A stretch of 64,000 nucleotides of DNA, from contig CM037873.1 in the NCBI GenBank assembly GCA_021292105.1, positions 9,649,489-9,713,488 of the forward strand, in the 5' to 3' direction. Within the stretch, counting starts at the first letter, position 1; the number at the start of each line of letters is the position of its first letter. A program made the position numbers and the translations under genes. The notes under the pieces are model-generated. The model had not been told where the DNA came from and made no database searches. It was given only the letters and a program-made list of their open reading frames with translations. This DNA is from Anadara kagoshimensis. Its lineage: Eukaryota > Mollusca > Bivalvia > Arcoida > Arcidae. This document shows, piece by piece, positions 10,725 through 43,875 of the stretch.

Positions 10725-12639
10725 TATCAAAGAATGATTCCCAAAACGCCGAGCTATCCGCCTATAGGAATATATACGCAAGAAACTAGGTTACACCCTT
10801 TTCAGGCCTCTATACCCGTCATTACTTCGAGGCCAAGTACAAATAAATCTCTGTGTAAATATATATAATTATATATGTTGCATATGAATATATTTTTCCT
10901 TTTTTATAATGACATGTGTGGAAGCAGGCTTTACTGGTTGGTTAGTTGTATATATAATTTAATTTTTTGTTATTCTGTGCCAAAGTGTAGCGCTACTGTC
11001 AGAAATTGCTATTACTTTTTTACCACAAAAACAAAACCTCGGGTGTCACAATGACTTGTTTTGTTTTGCGGCATAATGCGTATACGTTGTGTCTATTGAC
11101 GGCATGTCAGTGTGATTTCATAGCGATTTAGGCCGTCATACTTGTATTTAGTTGAAATCGGTGATACAAGGCATTCAAGAAACTCTGTTGTTAGAGCCAC
11201 CCGTAGAGCCACCCGTGCTTCAGAGAAAATGCTTGACACCTATGGAGCAGTTTTCAGACCACACAGTGTTGCTAAGAGTTCATGGTAAAGACCAGTTTGA
11301 AGCTTTGTCAAGAGCTGCCCTAACGCAAAGCTTTTAGGCCTTAGTGCTGTGGACTTTACTGATATAACCTTTGTTACAAGATGCTAAGTCCAGTCAATGT
11401 ATAATAGTCATCACCAGAAAGGACATTTGTATAATCGAAATCAATTTCTTTACTTTTACTATGAAGGATTCTTATTTGGAGATTGTTTAATAATTCGGTG
11501 ATTTCCGTTGTATGTAGACTTGAGGAAACTTTTTTCATCTTTGAAGCATCAAATATTACTGAAGGTTTTATATTTGTCTAGATAAATGATTGCAAAGATA
11601 CTTTGACGAAAATGTCGGTTTTTGCCTGAATTGGTGCAAGTTTCATGGCGGAAACTTTTTCTTTGAAAATAAACAAATTGCAATTTATTTGCCGCAGCTC
11701 AAAATTGGCAGGTCTATACATTAAGATTTCAAGTCTATTCGACCGACCTCAGATTCATGATATTCAGTCTTGTCCAGCTAGTGACATTCGTAACACATGA
11801 AACCTACCCCGACGTTTCGTCTATGGCCTTTCTTCGTGCGACGAATGCACTTAGAAAAGTTAGTTTTTGGCATTTTCTTTACTAATACGTGTTCAATATA
11901 CACGAAACACACATAGGAAATGACAAGTGGCCTTAAACTGGATTGTAATGTCGTTATATATATTGTATGTATTAAACAAATATGCGTACATGTTTTTCTT
12001 TCTATTATGTTATTTGTGGCAGAAATAAATAATATTGCATTTAAATTCTAACATAAAGTAAGATAAAAAAGAAATAAAATAAAATAAGTTGAAAAATAAA
12101 ATTGTAACCTCGGGATTCGAACCAACAACGTAAAGCTTACTAGTGCCTACGTATACCCACTACGCCACGCAGGTAGGTATTGACAATAAGGGTTTATGAA
12201 TATCAAGTACGAGTATAGTACGATATATTAAGAGGTTATATTGGGGTAACTCTCTAAACATTGATTTTTACAAAATTCAGTATCAGCGCATATCTCTCCA
12301 TTAACCATACTTTGCATATCTAACAGTAAAATAATATAGTTTTTATATTCAAAATATCTTTAATGGAGAAGCATGCGCTCTATGTGTATTTATTAAAAAA
12401 TTAAACTTGTTGATTTTCACTGACTTGTTCCATGTTTGTATAGAGGCATACGGAGACTTGACCAATGGATTGCATGTGTTAAACATATAATGCAATATTT
12501 TACTGAAATTTTTACCATATAAACTTTTACATAATGATAGTAGCTTTAGTTTTTTTCACTATCAATATGCATTCAACATACTTTTAAATTTTGAATCCTA
12601 TAGGCGGATAGCTCGGCGTTTTGGGTATCATCCTTGATA
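10725..12639. mobile_element. Non-autonomous TIR DNA element, about 1.9 kb
   Basis: Both ends carry the same sequence in inverted orientation: a perfect 30-bp core (10740-10769, beginning cccaaaacgccgagctatcc, and its complement at 12596-12625) with a further 14 or so outer bases related to tatcaaggatgat, less well matched. No transposase frame is inside; the interior is AT-rich and includes a tRNA-like repeat at 12105-12180. A target-site duplication is not obvious because the outer ends are diverged. Confidence 0.7.
12105..12180 (-). repeat. tRNA-like SINE head
   Basis: On the minus strand: tggcgtagtgggtatacgta (A-box-like) and gttggttcgaatcccgagg (B-box). The T-stem pairs poorly, so it is a tRNA-derived repeat rather than a working tRNA. 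Confidence 0.6.
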
Positions 12640-13029
12640 GTTTTAACAGATCTGAAATTATGCGAAATTCCAATTTTGACTAATCAAGCTTTGTGCAACT
12701 GGCCCCAGATACTAGCAATTCATATAACGATACAGGAATAAAGATATTTTATCAGCCCAATAGTTGTGTTTTTAAACCAGTGAACTTTTTTCAATTAAAA
12801 TACTTTGCACCTCATTTTGCATTGTATACACAGCAGAAAATAAAGACATTTTTGAAAACAGAATATAAGATATCAAATTAATTCACCGACTTGTTTTTAT
12901 TTTATTTTATTTTTTTAAAAGGTGGTTTGACGTTAAAAGGGAAACAATCTCTTGATTACTAAGTAAAAGTCAAATCTTACAATAAAAGCAAAAGTCCATG
13001 AAATAATATTAATTAGTAGCTCATAGATG

Positions 13030-13150
13030 GTGGGGAAAACCTTAGTCCCCGGACAAAACCACATACCATTAGCAAACAAATCGACAGATTTTCTCACACT
13101 GGATCGGTCTCGAATGGGGTTCTAACTTAGGCAGTGAGTGGGTATGTTAT
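13030..13150. repeat. R2 dispersed repeat fragment
   Basis: Shares the segment attttctcacactggatcgg and the following ggcagtgag with the copy near 51700. Confidence 0.4.
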
Positions 13151-13273
13151 CCGTAGGACCGGAACTACGTGTACAGGACCACATCAGGCTTAGCAACGGC
13201 GACGTATGTTTGCAAGAACATTATAATTATTATACCTTTTTAATGGCGAACTTTCTTTTAGATTAAAACTTGG

Positions 13274-13345
13274 CCCTTCATCGAATTTGGCACGCGCCAC
13301 ACTATCTTTCATTACCCCTTGAAATACCATGATCAGAATGTCATT
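13274..13345. repeat. Single arm of the 5.5-kb palindrome element
   Basis: 72 bp nearly identical to 5581-5651 (ttcatcgaatttggcacgcg, then cacactatctttcattaccc and ccatgatcagaatgtcat). The mirror arm is absent. Confidence 0.75.
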
Positions 13346-13639
13346 TCTTAAATAATACTGTTAATTAGTAAATAAGAAGTTTGATTCATATATTGATTTT
13401 GATTTTACGTAACCACATAATCATTTAAATAGTTAAAAAATTATCACGGTTCATGTAAAATGTTTTTTGGCATTTTTAGTCATAACCATTACTTTATTTG
13501 TTACATATAGACAAAACTACGTAAGTAAACATGAATTAGGGTTGGAATACGCCAATTGTGTAATGATTATTATTAATTATATAAAAAAAACTAATTGTAA
13601 TATAAGATAATCAAGGAGTGCATTAAAGTGAAGTAATGG

Positions 13640-13965
13640 AGTTTTACACCCAGTTAAGATTTCTTTCACTTACATCGAAATGATTGATATTCGTGTAGGG
13701 AAGGTCGAGAAAACCGTTGTGGCGCCGAGAAAGAAAAAACACCCACATTCTGCTAGCGAACTGATAAACCTTTTTACACTAGCACCCATCTCGAATGTGA
13801 TTTAAAAGGAGGCGGTGAGAGACGCTGTGATACATAATCAAGCTAGACCAACGGAACGAAGCAAGTAAAAAAAATCAGTCGTATTAGTGTCGTATTAGTA
13901 GCTCAGATTATAAAGCATTCGTCAATAGAGAAGACTAGTCTTCGAGTCCTAATTTCACCTTATCT
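13640..13965 (+). repeat. R2 repeat followed by a tRNA-like head
   Basis: First part shares gttttacacccagttaagat and ttctttcact with the 7.0-kb copy. From 13888 comes a tRNA-like stretch, tagtagctcagattataaag and gtcttcgagtcct, resembling A and B boxes. Confidence 0.45.
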
Positions 13966-15029
13966 TTATTTTTCTTGTTTCAAAGCTCACAAAAACAGTT
14001 TGGTTGTTGCTATGTCAACGCGCGGTTCAGATTCGACAATCTAAATGTTGCTACACCATGATCATGTTGGGAGCAGTTGTTCTAACCGCTGGATCATGAC
14101 AGTTCTGTATATTAAGTAAATAAAGCTCATCCTTTTGTCATAATGGCACAATGACAGAAGTTGCTTCATTAAAATAAAAAAGTAAATCGATCGAAAAAAG
14201 TATATAAATTTATTTCGTCGTTAAAATTAAAGGGTACATCTTTCACATTAAAACGAAATACACACATCAAAATAAAACACGAGTTGTTTCCCCTGCAACA
14301 TATCCAGACGAAATAAGGTGTCATATAAATAACACATAAAATACACATTAAGCAGGGAACTGGTTTTAAAATGATGAAAATGCATCATGCAGATGAATCA
14401 ATCTGTCATACACAAATGTAATTATAGAGATAAACATAGGTACATAATTAATATACAAATACAAAAAACAATTGCTCGTATTGAAATGGATGTATAATAC
14501 ATGTTTGTACTAACATATTGTGTATTTCTGACACGTTCAATTGATAAATGAAAAAAAATATTTAAACGCATCCTTAAATTAACACGAGATAATCTATATT
14601 AAGTACTTTTACGCGTATCTGAATTGATAAATGATCCAAAATACTTAATAATTGGCGAAAAGATAAGAAATCACTATAATCACGTCTGTAATTTTTAAAC
14701 TGCAAACTCCATTGTACTATCGTTCTTGGTCACCATATTACAAAGTGATCCAGTAGTCTGTACATCGAAATTCATTTGTTAACACTCTAGGGGCCAAAAT
14801 GCAATTGACCACATCAAACTAGGTCACAGTAACAGCGCTTAATTCAAAGTAGGTCAGTAGGTAAAAAAAGAATCAATATTTAGGTCACTAGATCAAATTA
14901 TTTCAAATCATTTATCTCTTCTTTACACACTAGTAGCCATATATTTGTCCAAACTTTAGTAGGGTTGTTAGATTGATCTTAATATAAGCTAAACTAAATA
15001 GGTATATAGGGCATGTGTGGTTATGGTTT

Positions 15030-15191
15030 ATCAAAAACAAACACACTAATCCATGTCCGAATCACAATCCAGAAGCAAAGTAAAACTTTGGAACTAACAA
15101 GTCAGATTAGACTCTTGAACTTCCACCAGGAAAGTGAGGCATGGTGCTCCGGAAGAGTAAGCACATCTTGTTTAGCCACCCGCCACGTGTA
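15030..15191 (-). repeat. R1 retroelement tail copy, inverted
   Basis: Well-preserved reverse copy: caaaaacaaacacactaatc at its 3' end, then cttccaccaggaaagtgagg, ggtgctccggaagagtaagc and cacccgccacgtg. Confidence 0.75.
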
Positions 15192-15755
15192 TATTAAAGC
15201 ACAGTAACCCCTTTATGCACACCATTAGTAACATGAAGTTTGGAAATCTTCTTCACTCTTGACTATATTGATTTTCTTCACAAAACCTTGCGTATCCTGT
15301 CAAAAAAGTTACTAGGGCATATGATGCTAATACATTTATTAACACTCTAGAAGAAAAACATATACACTTCATCAAACTTGCCCAAAATACTTGTCTTGGC
15401 AAATCTTAATAAGTCTTGATAAATAGACCATTGTTTCAAACTATGGTTCAAACCATTGAAGAAGTAAGTTATAGTTTTTAGGTTACACTATTAAAAGTTA
15501 AGCTTAATGCAAGTTGTATGTATATTTAGGTGAATGCGCAAGGCCTTCATTGTTATCCTGTGTAACAGTAATGTTTAAAAAATAAGACCTTTGTGTCGTA
15601 TGTTGTGATCATTTTCTTATAGTCATCGTTGAACCAAAAAGTGTTCTAAATAGCTGAAATGTTGCATTCAGTTCTGTTTGACCCGCGATGGATGCAAAAC
15701 CTACGATTTATATCACGCTGTTTGAATTCAGTCTATTTAACTTTGACCATTACAC

Positions 15756-15915
15756 ACCTAGCTGGCGTAGTTAGCTAAACAGGTGCTGCTTATTCTTCCA
15801 GAGAACCCAGTCTCATTTTCCTAGTTGAAATTAAAATGATATTAATGTAACTTCTTTTTCATTTTCAAAGTTTGTTTTGGATTGTGATTTGGATTACTTT
15901 GTTTATGATTTAATA
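15756..15915 (+). repeat. R1 retroelement tail copy, diverged
   Basis: Contains gttagctaaacaggtgctgc and a degraded cccagtctcattttccta block, then ttggattgtgatttggatta. Confidence 0.6.
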
Positions 15916-15925
15916 TAATAATATG

Positions 15926-15931
15926 TTTATT
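15926..15931 (-). terminator. Possible polyadenylation signal of the AMPA gene
   Basis: AATAAA on the minus strand about 295 bases after the stop codon at 16226. Position is plausible; no other support. Confidence 0.3.
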
Positions 15932-16225
15932 ACATTAAACAATTTTTATGATGAAAATTATGCGTTTAATAACACAAAAATATTTCTTTGAAGATAATAG
16001 AAACGACACAAACATCAGTGAATCAGCACCATTTAAACTTATACATGTATATTTTAGAAAGGTAATTCCTTTATGATTGCAATACATATAACATTCATAC
16101 ATCATTCAGCCATCCTGTCTCATTGACTTATTTCATACGTTCAATAGTAAAATCCATTTATCAAATTATTACAATGGGTAAATAAATGGTATAGCGGTAA
16201 GACAGTTTAGTTTGTATATTCATGG

Positions 16226-36999
<20,774 letters not shown>

Positions 37000-37149
37000 C
37001 TATAAAAGAAATGATGATCAGGAAACCGAATATATTATATATTTACTATTGTTGCCGGCTCTTATTTCCAATCACTCTATAACACATTATAAATCTTTTA
37101 TATCATACTATGAATGACAAAAGTCGAGAAATGAAGATTTTATTATCTA

Positions 37150-37666
37150 ACTTAAAACTTTATGACAAACGTGATGACTTCAATTTTTCTATTGTCAACT
37201 TTCCTTTTTTATGCAGCAATATACCTTCTTCTCCTGCTTATGGTGTATTTGTTTCCCAATTAATACGCTATGGTAGAGCTTGTTCCCACTACGGGGACTT
37301 TGTACAACGAAGTAGGCTGCTTGCAAATAAATTGTTGACTCAGGGATATTGCAAGCCTAGGCTTATCAAGGCCCTCAAAAAGTTTTATGGCCGTCATCAC
37401 AGTATTGTTGATAAGTTTAATGTCTCTGTGTCCAGGATTGCCTTGGATATATTTGACGTCTCATAGTTCCATGTTCCTTTCACACAATTTTGATTACACA
37501 CGTGGCGGGTGTAGCTAGCGAAACAGGAGGTGCTTACATTTCCGGAGCACCCGGCCTCACTTCCCTGGTGGAAGTTCACGTGTCTAACCTAACTTGTCAG
37601 TTCCAAAGTTTTTACTTTGCTTCTGGATTGTGATTCGGAAATGGATTAGTATGTTTGTTTTTGACT
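37150..37666 (+). mobile_element. R1 retroelement copy with C-terminal reverse-transcriptase frame
   Basis: Open frame from about 37152 to stop 37464-37466 with YDKRDDFNFSIVNFPFLCSN, VSQLIRYGRACSHYGDF and KKFYGRHHSIVDKFNVS, then the R1 tail. It is over 90% like the 24.9-kb copy but truncated at a different 5' point, as expected of separate target-primed insertions. Confidence 0.78.
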
Positions 37667-38747
37667 ATCCATACGCTTCACAATGCTACTTAAATTTGTT
37701 AAATATCTTGAACAACTAAACATTTTAGGTTAAGAAATGCCCGTTAATTTTGCATTGGTAACGATTCACGGAACTTATTTATTTATAAGTAAATTTAAAA
37801 TGTAAATAAAACACTGTAGATAAAAGTTGAAATTAAAAACATGATAGGAATAGGATGCATGTTGTTTAAAACGGTTTTAAAGCTTTTTTATTAAGAATAA
37901 AAATTGATGGTCAGAATTGTTGAAAAAATAGACAATTTTAAAAAAAAACATACATTTCTTCAAGGTGTTACAATCACATAAATACTAATAAAGTTATTAC
38001 ACATTTTTATTCTCAGATATTTTACCATTTTTAAGGTAATATTAAGAGTTAATTCAAAAGAAATTCGCCATTAGGTACTTCCTTCTGCAAGTTTTTCCTT
38101 TTAGGGCATCTATGAATTTATTAATTAACAACATGTGTTATTGATACAATAGATAAAATCTGCCGCGCCATTAAATTAAAAAAAAAACTCGGCCAATATG
38201 AGATAAACTTGGCCAATATGAAAAAAACTGTGCCAATATGAGCGCATGCAAAAATTCTGACAGCATTTCATTGAAAAACAAAATGTCTGACCACATAGCG
38301 CTTCGGAAAATCCAATAGGGTAAGTGCAAATTAAAACTATTTTCTGTTTACAAAATATACTTATTTTGTGTGGAAAAGTTCTTTTGTTTGAAAAAATATC
38401 AATGAAAGTATCCCACAAAATATACAAAATGCTACACATTTTCATTAGCTTGTCTCTCATGTCTTGTAAGCGTTTCTTGAACTCGATATGTTTACAAACA
38501 ATCTGACTACAACAAGCCCGTCCAACGCAATGCAGCGAATGTCTGACAAGCATGTGTCCTCAGGAGAAGGTATGCTTGAGTTTTTGTCACATGATTTGAA
38601 TCGGTATGAAATGATGTCAGATCTAGAAATTTAAGATTCCGATTTGATATCGATATCAATCAACACTCACAAAATACTACAAGCAGATTTGTTGATGTGA
38701 CAATTGATGAGACCGACAAATTCATTGAGAGTACTGCAAACAAAAAG

Positions 38748-39601
38748 TAATAGTGATTTAAAAATATTTAAAGAGTGGGCAGTAAATGTTGGTGAACAAA
38801 GAGAGATAATAGAAATCCCACCAGAGGATCTTGATTCACTACTTGCTAAATTTTTTTCTAGGTAGGTAGGTACGATACAGATCTATGATCAAACAGAAGT
38901 ATTAATGGACTTTTGGAAATAGTATACGAGGTTATAATAGTATAAAAATGTCAGTGTCGAAATCTGTATAACACTTTGGTAAAATCCACCCATCCCCCAG
39001 TTGTCAAGAATTTATCACTAGTATTATTTGTAATGAGATGAAAAACTTTATACTTATTAATATTGAGGAGTTGCCTGTTGGTTTGATTACATCAATATTC
39101 TAACCCTGAATGAAGCTATAATCTTTATTTGATGTTGAATATGATAAAAATATCAAAAAATTTGCTACATTAATTAGGCCAACTGTAGTTTTCATTTTAA
39201 TTAAATTGTCAGTTCCTCCTAGCTTTTCATTTTTTTAGAAATTGCCTTAATCAGCAGAATTTCTACTTACCTTTGCACATTGAAATTGAATTATGATGTG
39301 ACATGGACTACATTTCGAAATCAACTAACTTATTTGTCATCAGGGATATGGAAAAGGGATGGTACTGAATATGAACCAGACTCAATAAGCAATGTGTATA
39401 ACAGTATTGATAGATATCTAAGAGATGAGAAAATAACCAACTGCAATATCAAGAAATATGTTATATTTAGTCATTCTAGACGAGTATTGGAATCAAAAAG
39501 AAAATCCTTAAAGTTCATGGGAAAGAGAAATAAACAAAACAAAGCAGAGGCATTGGCTAATAAGGAGCTGACTATATTACATGACAAGAAAGCTGTATAA
39601 C

Positions 39602-39634
<33 letters not shown>

Positions 39635-39694
39635 TTTTCCCAAGGTTGATTGAGTAGGCCTTTTATACTAAAGTTGATTACATGAAATTGACTT

Positions 39695-39735
<41 letters not shown>

Positions 39736-40796
39736 ATATCATAATATACAAGATATATACACAAACACTGTACTGTTAACAGTTAAATGCAACTATAATA
39801 CTTAATAGAGTACACATAATTTTATCAAAATATTTTTTAAATTTCACAGCAAACCCAGAATTTTTATTGAATTCAGTTTGGCTGAACAATGGTGTTTTTT
39901 TGGCTTAAGGGGTAGACAGGACCAACAAATCTTTTGTGGGGAGATATCACATTGAAGAAAACCTCAGATGAAAAAGAGAATTTGGAATTTAATGGTAAGA
40001 AGTTTCATAGGATTTCTTTAATGGAACACTATAAACATTTGTTGTTAACAATGCACTTTGAAAATAAGCAAAGATAAAATAATTTATTCCGAAAAATATA
40101 AATTAAAACATCACAGTCCACTTAAAATCTGTAGTTTTATAATCAGTGTCACCAATATGTGTTTATTGTGCCTTGTGGTTTTCATGTTTCTAAGGCTCTA
40201 TCATTGCTATTACATCCATCCCATGACTCATTAGGTTGCTAAGTACATATTTTTCACATACAAATTTCCTTCTATTGTTAAAGCTATATAATTTTTTTTT
40301 GCTTTTCAGATAATCAAATATTAATCTGTCTTTGTTTTTGTCAAACATCTAGTTAAATGTACATGTACCATTTAATATTGTCTTTTTTATAATTTACTAA
40401 AATAGTATTCTGCATTGTTTTAAGTTAGATTATTCTGTTAGATTTGAGTTATTATATACTTTTAAAGCGCAGTGCAAAATCCAAACAAGTGTTAAGCCAA
40501 AGATGATTGAGATCAAAGGGAATGGTAATTGTCCTGTCACACTCTACAAGTTATATGCATCGCATAGGCCATATGATCTAAACACACCAGATAGTAAACT
40601 TTACTTGAGGCCTTTAATAAATTCATCTGGAAATGTTTGGTATTCACATCAACCTTGTGGGAAAGGTCAGCTTGGCTAAATGATGAGAAAGTTAGCTAAA
40701 AAGCGGGAATTAACTTGTAGAAAAGTTAATCATTCCACAAGAAAAACATTTGCCACCACACTAGTACAGGGTGGAGTTCCACCTCATCATCTTTAA
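38748..40796 (+). pseudogene. Crypton-type tyrosine recombinase, broken
   Basis: Fragments in order: SDLKIFKEWAVNVGEQREII and LLAKFFSR (38748-38871); donor tag|gtaggt joining in frame to 39340, giving FFSRIWKRDGTEYEPDSIS, then IDRYLRD and KAEALANKEL to a stop at 39598-39600; NPEFLLNSVWLNNG near 39850 with a stop and frameshift just after; and 40465-40796 with NTPDSKLYLRP, an in-frame TAA, then HSTRKTFATTLVQGGVPP. The order matches the KIAA1958/Crypton family (core-binding part, then recombinase). H-x-x-R of the catalytic set remains in HSTR. Several stops and frame changes show it is dead. Confidence 0.7.
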
Positions 40797-41132
40797 TACT
40801 AGTATTTAGTGTAATGTTACCGTCACAAAAAAAAAACAATGATTGTATTGTTGACAATATAGGTATGTCTGCAGCTTGACCTATTAGTGAGACAAGAGAA
40901 ATAAGGGAAATTATTATTGTTAAAACGTACATTGATAGTGTAAAAGGTCCCTTTTCCTAATTTTACTGGTGGTACCATTAATATAAACATAATGCCACCA
41001 CAGCTACAGTAGATTTCCACATGTGAAAGAAAGCAGTTCACTTGTTATAATTAAGTATTTGTTATTTAATGAATCAGTTATGTTATTATTTGTATTTTTT
41101 AAATGTTTGAAATGTTAATTAATAAAATTATC

Positions 41133-41234
41133 ATTAATCAGGTATTTTCATATTGGACCAGTTATTTGACCGAGGCCAATATGACACACATACGGGGTCA
41201 AATAACTGGGCCAATAGGAAAATAGCTGATTAAT
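41133..41234. repeat. Palindrome, about 39-bp arms
   Basis: attaatcaggtattttcata and following (41133-41171) is inverted at 41196-41234, with a 24-base centre. Several mismatches. Lies at the right edge of the Crypton-like region. Confidence 0.75.
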
Positions 41235-41866
41235 AATATAGTATTATTTTATTTGGATTTACATGTACATGAATACGACTTTGGTTCTTATAACGATATC
41301 TATGCGTGGTTACAAATAAGGGTTGGTTCTGTCTTTGACATTGTCACCACGGTACTTTCATTTTAAAATGAATATGTTACCTTATATATTCTTAACAACT
41401 TTATAAATTTACACATCGTTATTTATTTTGTAACCATTGTATGTTACTTTTACATCTTGGATTGCAATCTATACATCTGGTCTTACTAAAATAACGACCT
41501 TATACTTATCCCTCATTCTATTCATTGAGTTGATGTTTTTGTGGTCTGTTTCTACCGGACAGAGCTTTCTTCCAATTTGCTAGTATTTTGGTATTTATAT
41601 ATTGTTATTTTGTCATATTATCGCATATAATTTCATACAATTATTCTTTGGTACTAGTATATAATATTGTCATTTATTCAATTGTTTAATGTTTAATGTT
41701 ACAATAATAATTGCATTTAATGTATTATGAATTTTCTACTTCAATTTATCTTTGAATAAATGACATTTTCCTTCAGTGATGTTGTTTACTTGCTTTTTTA
41801 TCCTTATTTGCAAATATAGCTCGGATTCTGGCTTTGACCTTTATGTCTCATGGTTTCCGGTATGTT

Positions 41867-41904
41867 ATATGTGACTGCGACTAGGAAAATGGGTCCAGTT
41901 GCGC
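41867..41904 (+). repeat. Left terminal inverted repeat
   Basis: 38 bp; pairs with 47503-47540 with four mismatches. Core ggaaaatgggtccag is perfect. Confidence 0.8.
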
Positions 41905-41906
41905 TC

Positions 41907-41947
41907 TGACGTCAAACTGAGAAAATTGGACAGAAAGTCTGACGTCA
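41907..41947. promoter_or_regulatory. Two CRE-like TGACGTCA palindromes
   Basis: Perfect 8-bp palindromes at 41907-41914 and 41940-41947, each preceded by TC, 33 bp apart and about 550 bp upstream of the first ATG. TGACGTCA is the consensus CREB/ATF site; it could equally be a subterminal transposase-binding repeat. Confidence 0.45.
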
Positions 41948-42495
41948 GCAATGAGCAAATCATAATCAGTTGATAATTGCGCACCTTGCATTGATTGAAA
42001 ATTCAAGTTATAACGGAGTTCAAATTTGCCGTGTAACTAATTCAAAAACGTGTATTTTTTAAAACGTGTGCACTTTCTATATGTTAATTTAATTGTACAT
42101 TATTAAAATAATAATAAATCAGTATATTATAGATAATACAATAAATTTGCGCACACATTTAAATGAGTATAATCGCGATCGTATTTGTTGAGTATTTTAG
42201 TGAATTTTGCGATAACGATAAAGTATTTGCGTCATTTTTATCGCGCCTCTAAATCTCTATAGTATAGATAGTGATCGTATTTACTTTGGATTTTTAAAAA
42301 GATATTATCGTAGAATTTTAGTTCAGTAAAATCATAGTGTATTTATGAATGAAGAAAGGGGGAATAATTCATTTATTGTAAACGGAAGTTTGACGGGAGT
42401 TATCTTGTTGTTAGTGTAAACAAATGGCGGGAGTTATGACAGACGATAATGTTGACAAATCAATGGTGATGTGAATTTATTTTAATTTATTCATC

Positions 42496-42759
42496 ATGAG
42501 CCAGGAAAGTCAGGCAACTTCTGTTCCGTGGGAAATCTTGTCCTTAAACGACGAAACATTCATTGATGAACTATTGAAAGTTGATGAACTTTATTTTTCC
42601 CGTGACTTGCCAGATTCAGTTAGTGTCGAAAGTGATGACAGTTTTAACTATGAATCGGACCTAGATTCTGAAATTGAAAATGAAATCGGTGCCCTTTTGG
42701 ACCATTCTGATGTTGATAAAAGGGAATATCTTGTTCAGGAAAATTCAAAACAGATACAT
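42496..42759 (+). CDS. Transposase-like gene, exon 1
   Basis: 88 codons from MSQESQATSVPWEILSLNDE, rich in Asp and Glu, to a strong donor cat|gtaagt. An acidic start like this is common in this family. Start chosen as the first ATG after an upstream stop. Confidence 0.6.
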
Positions 42760-43732
42760 GTAAGTGTAATTTTTTTAATGGCCAACCATGTATCCTTGGT
42801 ATAAACTTTACAACTATACTAGACCACAGAGATATGTGTAGAGAGATGTCTAGGGAGGAACTTGATTTGGTGATAAAAGCTGAACTTATATCTCATAGAC
42901 GATCAGGGGAACATACAACAGCCAAAAGACATAAAGTAAAGGAGAGAGAAAGACCCCATCAGGAGTATTTCCTGTATGGCCATAGAGTATGTAGAACAAC
43001 TTTCTGTTTTGCCCACTCAGTTGAAAAAAAAAGTTACAGGCTATAGGTCGGTCATTGGATCAGGAGGGGTTAAAGGCAAGAACGCATAAAAATGCTGGAT
43101 GTAAGCCTGCCAACAGCTTAACTTTTATCGATCGAGAAAGGATAAAAACTTTTATATGCTCATATGCTCGAGACAACGCCTTACCTTTGCCTGGGAGATT
43201 ACCTAATTTTAGAAACTCTAATGTTTTACTGCTTCCATCAGACAAAAGTGAAAGTGACATACATGGTTTATATGAGGAAGTGGCCAGTGAAGTAGAATAC
43301 AGAAGTGTCAGTTTAAGAACATTCCAAAGACTCTGGCATGACCTATGTCCACATGTAACAATTATGCAGCCATGTACAGATCTGTGTCAAAAATGTCAAG
43401 TATATTCTCACAAAATTTCAAATAGTGGTGGCTTGTCAGAAGAAGAAAAGCAAAACATTATTGAAGAGTATAACATGCATGTGACCTTAGCTAAAGAACA
43501 AAGAGATTATTATAGGACCCAGGTCAATGACAGTAAGGACAAATTTGCCAATTTGGATGAGAACTACAAAAAGTCAGGTAAATAACTTTATTTTTAAAAA
43601 AAACACTCAAATTTGACAAATACTTTGTCCATTGAAATTTTCAAAATATATAATTTGGGACCAACTTTAGAATTACTGTTAAAATTAATGTCAATATTTT
43701 ACATTTTTTCAAAACTGTTACTGCAGATAAAT

Positions 43733-43768
<36 letters not shown>

Positions 43769-43811
43769 AATGATAAAAAAAGCTTCAATATTTACTTGAC
43801 AAATTGTTGAT

Positions 43812-43875
<64 letters not shown>

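Larger units (their letters stand above)
8425..16225. other. Repeat-rich spacer between the two receptor loci
   Basis: Separates the tail-to-tail receptor loci. It holds tRNA-like repeat heads, a TIR element (10725-12639), R1 and R2 copies and an isolated arm of the 5.5-kb palindrome. No exon of a ligand-binding or channel domain was found on the plus strand, which is why the ATD gene is called truncated. Remaining DNA is AT-rich and unrecognised. Confidence 0.6.
38190..41234 (+). mobile_element. Decayed Crypton-like (tyrosine recombinase) element
   Basis: Region holding all recombinase fragments. The left edge has three copies of ggccaatatga (38193-38240); the right edge has the same word inside a palindrome (41133-41234). 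Boundaries are inferred from this repeated word. Two microsatellites, (GA)n 39602-39634 and (CA)n 39696-39733, interrupt the coding part. Confidence 0.5.

Noticed and set aside
12105..12180. Functional tRNA gene
   Set aside because: T-stem has two mismatched pairs; better read as a SINE head.
38176..38553. 125-codon minus-strand frame
   Set aside because: No recognisable domain; overlaps the left edge of the Crypton-like region and has no splice context.
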